From contig NZ_BMFJ01000001.1 in NCBI RefSeq assembly GCF_014638275.1, positions 1,662,338 to 1,726,337 on the forward strand: 64,000 nucleotides of DNA, in the 5' to 3' direction. This document shows, piece after piece, positions 61,274 to 64,000 of the stretch. The notes below the pieces were generated by a model. That model worked only from the letters and a program-made list of their open reading frames with translations. It was not told where the DNA came from and searched no databases. The translations under genes and the position numbers were made by a program. Every line of letters begins with the position of its first letter. Position 1 is the stretch's first letter. This DNA comes from Primorskyibacter flagellatus (GTDB lineage Bacteria; Pseudomonadota; Alphaproteobacteria; Rhodobacterales; Rhodobacteraceae).

Positions 61274-62812
61274 ATGGAAACCCTTGCAAACCTCGGCGAC
61301 GGCTTTGCCATCGCGATCACATGGCAGAACCTGCTGCTGGCCCTCCTCGGCTGCTTCCTGGGCACCATCATGGGCGCGCTGCCCGGCCTCGGCCCGTCGA
61401 ACGGCGTGGCCATCCTGATCCCGCTTGCCTTCACGCTCGGCCTCGGCGCGACGCCCTCGCTGATCCTGCTGACCTCGGTCTATTACGGCGCAATGTACGG
61501 CGGGCGGATCTCGTCGATCCTGCTGGGAATCCCGGGCGACGAACCGGCGATGATGACCGTGCTCGACGGCCACCCTATGGCCAGGAAAGGCCTCGCGGGC
61601 GAGGCGTTGTCGCTGTCCGGCGTCGCCTCCTTCGTCGGTGCCTTCTTTGCCACCTGCGGCCTGATCTTCCTGGCCCCGCAGCTGGTCAAGGTCGCACTGC
61701 TGTTCGGGCCGGCAGAGTACTTCGCGCTGTTCGCACTGGCCTTCATGACCCTGGGCGGCGTATCGTCGACGAACCAGGCCAAGTCGGCCTTTGCCGCGGC
61801 TCTCGGCCTTGGCCTTGCCACCATCGGCGTCGACACCCAGACCGGCGTGCCGCGCTTCACCTTTGGCGAGGTGCACCTGTACGACGGGCTCGATTTCCTT
61901 GTCGCCATCGTCGGGCTCTTCGCGCTGTCCGAGGTTTTCATCTTCCTGGAAACCCGCCACGGCGGATCCGATGCCGAGGGCAGCAAGATGAAGATCGGCA
62001 GGCTCTACCCGCCGCTGTCGATGCTGAAGCAATGTACGCCGACCATGCTGCGCACGTCTTTCCTTGGCTTTCTCGCCGGCGTGCTGCCGGGTGCGGGCGC
62101 CTCACTGGGGTCGTTCATCTCCTACTCGATGGAAAAGCGCCTGGTGGACAAGGAGGGCACCTTCGGCACCGGGGACCCGCGCGGCGTCGCGGCACCCGAG
62201 GCGGGCAACAACGCCGCCGCCGGGGGCGCGCTGGTGCCGATGCTGGCGCTTGGCGTGCCAGGGTCGGGGACCACGGCGGTCCTGCTGGCCGTGCTGCTCG
62301 CCCTGAACATCACGCCCGGCCCGCTGCTCTTCACCCAGAACCCCGACGTGGTCTGGGGGCTGATCGCCGCGCTCTTCATCGCGAACTTCATGCTGCTGGC
62401 CATGAACATCCCGATGGTGGGTCTGTTCACCCGCGTTCTGATGATCCCCTCGCGCATCCTGATGCCGATCGTGGCGATGGTCAGCTTCGTCGGCATCTAC
62501 GGCATCTCGGGCTCGACCTTCGACCTGCTGGTGATGATCGGCTTCGGGGTGATGGGCTGGGGCCTCCGAAAGCTGGACGTGCCGCTGGTGCCGATCATCC
62601 TCGGCACGCTGCTCGGCAACGCGATGGAGAACAACCTGCGCCGCGCCGTCACCATCGACAACGGCAACTGGCTGACCCTGATCGACAGCCCTCTTGCGAT
62701 CACGCTCTGGGTCATCGCGATCATCGGTTTCATCCTGCCGCTGATCGTCGGTGCAAGGGTCAAGGCGCGGATGCACGCGCGTCGCGACGAAGAAGGGTCG
62801 ATCAGCGACTGA
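61274..62812 (+). CDS. tctA: Tripartite tricarboxylate transporter large membrane subunit TctA
   Basis: The 512-residue channel subunit with about 11-12 membrane helices. Conserved loops include GTIMGALPGLGPSNGVAILI (about 30-49, Pro-rich reentrant motif), YGGRISSILLGIPGDEPAMM and LGVPGSGTTAVLLAVLLALN-like GALVPMLALGVPGSGTTAVL. The start METLANLGDGFAIAI has GGAGAG upstream. Third gene of tctCBA. Confidence 0.95.
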   Translation: METLANLGDGFAIAITWQNLLLALLGCFLGTIMGALPGLGPSNGVAILIPLAFTLGLGATPSLILLTSVYYGAMYGGRISSILLGIPGDEPAMMTVLDGHPMARKGLAGEALSLSGVASFVGAFFATCGLIFLAPQLVKVALLFGPAEYFALFALAFMTLGGVSSTNQAKSAFAAALGLGLATIGVDTQTGVPRFTFGEVHLYDGLDFLVAIVGLFALSEVFIFLETRHGGSDAEGSKMKIGRLYPPLSMLKQCTPTMLRTSFLGFLAGVLPGAGASLGSFISYSMEKRLVDKEGTFGTGDPRGVAAPEAGNNAAAGGALVPMLALGVPGSGTTAVLLAVLLALNITPGPLLFTQNPDVVWGLIAALFIANFMLLAMNIPMVGLFTRVLMIPSRILMPIVAMVSFVGIYGISGSTFDLLVMIGFGVMGWGLRKLDVPLVPIILGTLLGNAMENNLRRAVTIDNGNWLTLIDSPLAITLWVIAIIGFILPLIVGARVKARMHARRDEEGSISD

Positions 62813-62822
62813 TCCGACACGG

Positions 62823-62854
62823 CAGCCGTTCGAAAGGAAGCGTTCGAACGGCTG
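62823..62854 (+). terminator. Hairpin after tctA
   Basis: CAGCCGTTCGA (62823-62833) and TCGAACGGCTG (62844-62854) are perfect complements around a 10-base loop, 10 bases after the tctA stop. No T-tract follows. The remaining 62855-63072 holds nothing I can assign. Confidence 0.55.
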
Positions 62855-63072
62855 TCAGGGGCCATTCCCGGCCGGCGGTACTGCGATTGCTCCTGGTGAA
62901 ATGGCGGACACGGATAGCTGGCAACGACCGTATCGGATTAAGGCATCCACTCCGCACTTCCGCTATCCCCCGGTGCCGCCTCCCGACGCCTGAGGTCGTG
63001 CGGGGCAATACTTGTGACCACGGCACCTGGAACCACCAAGTCACTCTACGACCGCGAACTTCTACCTTGGGG

Positions 63073-64000
63073 TCAGAGCCGGTCGTGAACCGGTCGCTGT
63101 TCGAGCCGGTCTGCAAGTCGTCCGAGGAAGGTCTCCAGCTCCCGAATCTGGTTCAGTTCGATGAATTCGTCCGGCTGGTGCCCCTGCGCCATGGAGCCGG
63201 GGCCGCAGACGAGGGAGGTTATGCCCGCCCGGTGAGTGAAGGCACCGGCTTCGGTCCCGAAATCCACCTTGACCGGCGAATGCTGCGGCAGCAGGGACGC
63301 GAGGAAACGGACCGCGGGGTCGGTCCGGTCCGTCGTGAGGCCATGCACGCGGACGATCTCTTCGATCCCGACGGCACAGCCCGGATGCCGGCGAAGCATG
63401 TCCGGCAGCAGCACGCTACCAATGAAAGTGCGGATGCGGGTCATCAGGGTGTCGAGGGTCAGGTCCGCCGGCGCGCGGATATCGAGGCCGAGGGTGCAGG
63501 TCGCCGGCACGATGTTGAGGGCGGTCCCGCCATCCATCGTGTTGACCGAAAGGGTCGCGCCGGGGAATTCGTAATCCGGGTCGGGCTCCGCATCGCGCCG
63601 CATCTCGGCGGCGAGATCGTCGACGAACAGCACAAGGCGGGCGGCGGCTGCGATTGCGTTGACGCCCTCGGGCGCGCGGGCGGAATGGGCGGCGGCACCC
63701 GTCAGCGTGATCCGGTACATGCCGGCGCATTTGTGACCGGTCGCGATCTGCATGGAGGTCGGCTCTCCGACGATGCAGAGCGCGGGTTTCACGGGCAGTT
63801 CCGCAAGCCGGTCGAGCAGGCTGGTGACGCCGGTGCAGCCGACTTCCTCATCGTAGGACAGCGCGATGTGAAGGGGCGCCTTCAGGCGCCGCATCACCAG
63901 ATCGGGCACGGCTGCCAGCCCGGTGCCGATGAAACCCTTCATGTCCGCGGTGCCGCGACCATAAAGCCGCCCGCCGGCCTCGCGCGTCACGAAGGGGTCA
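63073..64000 (-). CDS. argE: Acetylornithine deacetylase-like M20 peptidase (5' end cut by window edge)
   Basis: M20-family metalloenzymes of this kind remove the acetyl group from N-acetylornithine. The visible 309 residues begin inside the protein (DPFVTREAGGRLYGRGTADM). They show the metal-site GRGTADMKGF, the catalytic SYDEEVGCTG, CIVGEPTSMQIATGHK and the late VCGPGSMAQGHQPDEFIEL, all typical of ArgE. The N-terminal 80 or so residues, including the first metal His motif, lie outside the window. It converges on tctCBA. Confidence 0.88.
   Translation of the reverse strand, partial: DPFVTREAGGRLYGRGTADMKGFIGTGLAAVPDLVMRRLKAPLHIALSYDEEVGCTGVTSLLDRLAELPVKPALCIVGEPTSMQIATGHKCAGMYRITLTGAAAHSARAPEGVNAIAAAARLVLFVDDLAAEMRRDAEPDPDYEFPGATLSVNTMDGGTALNIVPATCTLGLDIRAPADLTLDTLMTRIRTFIGSVLLPDMLRRHPGCAVGIEEIVRVHGLTTDRTDPAVRFLASLLPQHSPVKVDFGTEAGAFTHRAGITSLVCGPGSMAQGHQPDEFIELNQIRELETFLGRLADRLEQRPVHDRL

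Overview
The window reads as a chromosomal segment of a high-GC alphaproteobacterium of the Rhodobacteraceae (Roseobacter/Paracoccus group). The basis is gene content and order (nrdR-ribD, ribE-ribB-ribH-nusB, soxBDAG, rpoD next to dnaG, Tad-type pilin-like proteins, a tripartite tricarboxylate transporter), alphaproteobacterial protein sequences and family-typical intergenic hairpins. No species assignment is possible from the sequence alone.

Left chromosomal part (1-30776). A minus-strand riboflavin operon (ribE, a small unknown gene, ribB, ribH, nusB) is separated from nrdR-ribD by a plus-strand capsule block (kpsS, a Wza/KpsD-like export lipoprotein, kpsC). Then come yjbQ, a small secreted protein, rpoD and dnaG. 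After these lie a heterotetrameric sarcosine oxidase operon (soxB-D-A-G) and glutamate dehydrogenase. Next are three Tad-like secreted/membrane proteins, a pirin, a TetR regulator with a palindromic operator, a small lipoprotein, homoserine dehydrogenase, recJ and tRNA-Glu(TTC).

Genomic island (about 30760-56353, 25.5 kb). The 3' end of tRNA-Glu is repeated 25.5 kb downstream as a 60-bp direct repeat with 2 mismatches. Just inside the left repeat is a tyrosine integrase. Both ends carry 9-bp GTGGTCCAC sites that look like integrase arm-binding sites. The element has a MobQ relaxase, a MobC/TraD-like accessory gene and, between them, an RSF1010/Ti-like oriT, but no type IV secretion genes. It is best described as an integrative mobilizable element. 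Cargo, left to right: a DEDD-nuclease-like gene, a possible PemK/MazF-fold protein, a periplasmic ClpP-like/PAN protein, and an IS1182-family insertion sequence. Then comes a low-GC putative defence cluster: RipA-like membrane protein + deoxyribosyltransferase-like protein, then TIR + SLATT membrane protein, then an HNH endonuclease. After it are a fatty-alcohol oxidation operon (alkJ-alkK-aldehyde dehydrogenase-tetR) with a palindromic operator, a putative replication module with two arrays of iteron-like repeats, and a divergent MFS exporter/MocR regulator pair.

Right chromosomal part (56354-64000). A periplasmic binding protein-TctE-TctD signalling operon diverges from tctCBA, a tripartite carboxylate transporter. 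The window ends in a truncated argE-like deacetylase.

The most unusual material is the defence-like cluster at 39.9-43.7 kb. It has two successive two-gene modules, each pairing a small soluble nucleotide-processing-type domain with a multi-pass membrane protein. The TIR-SLATT pair resembles Thoeris in logic but lacks any ThsA-type SIR2/SLOG or macro sensor. All functional statements are from reading the sequence by eye; no database search was run.
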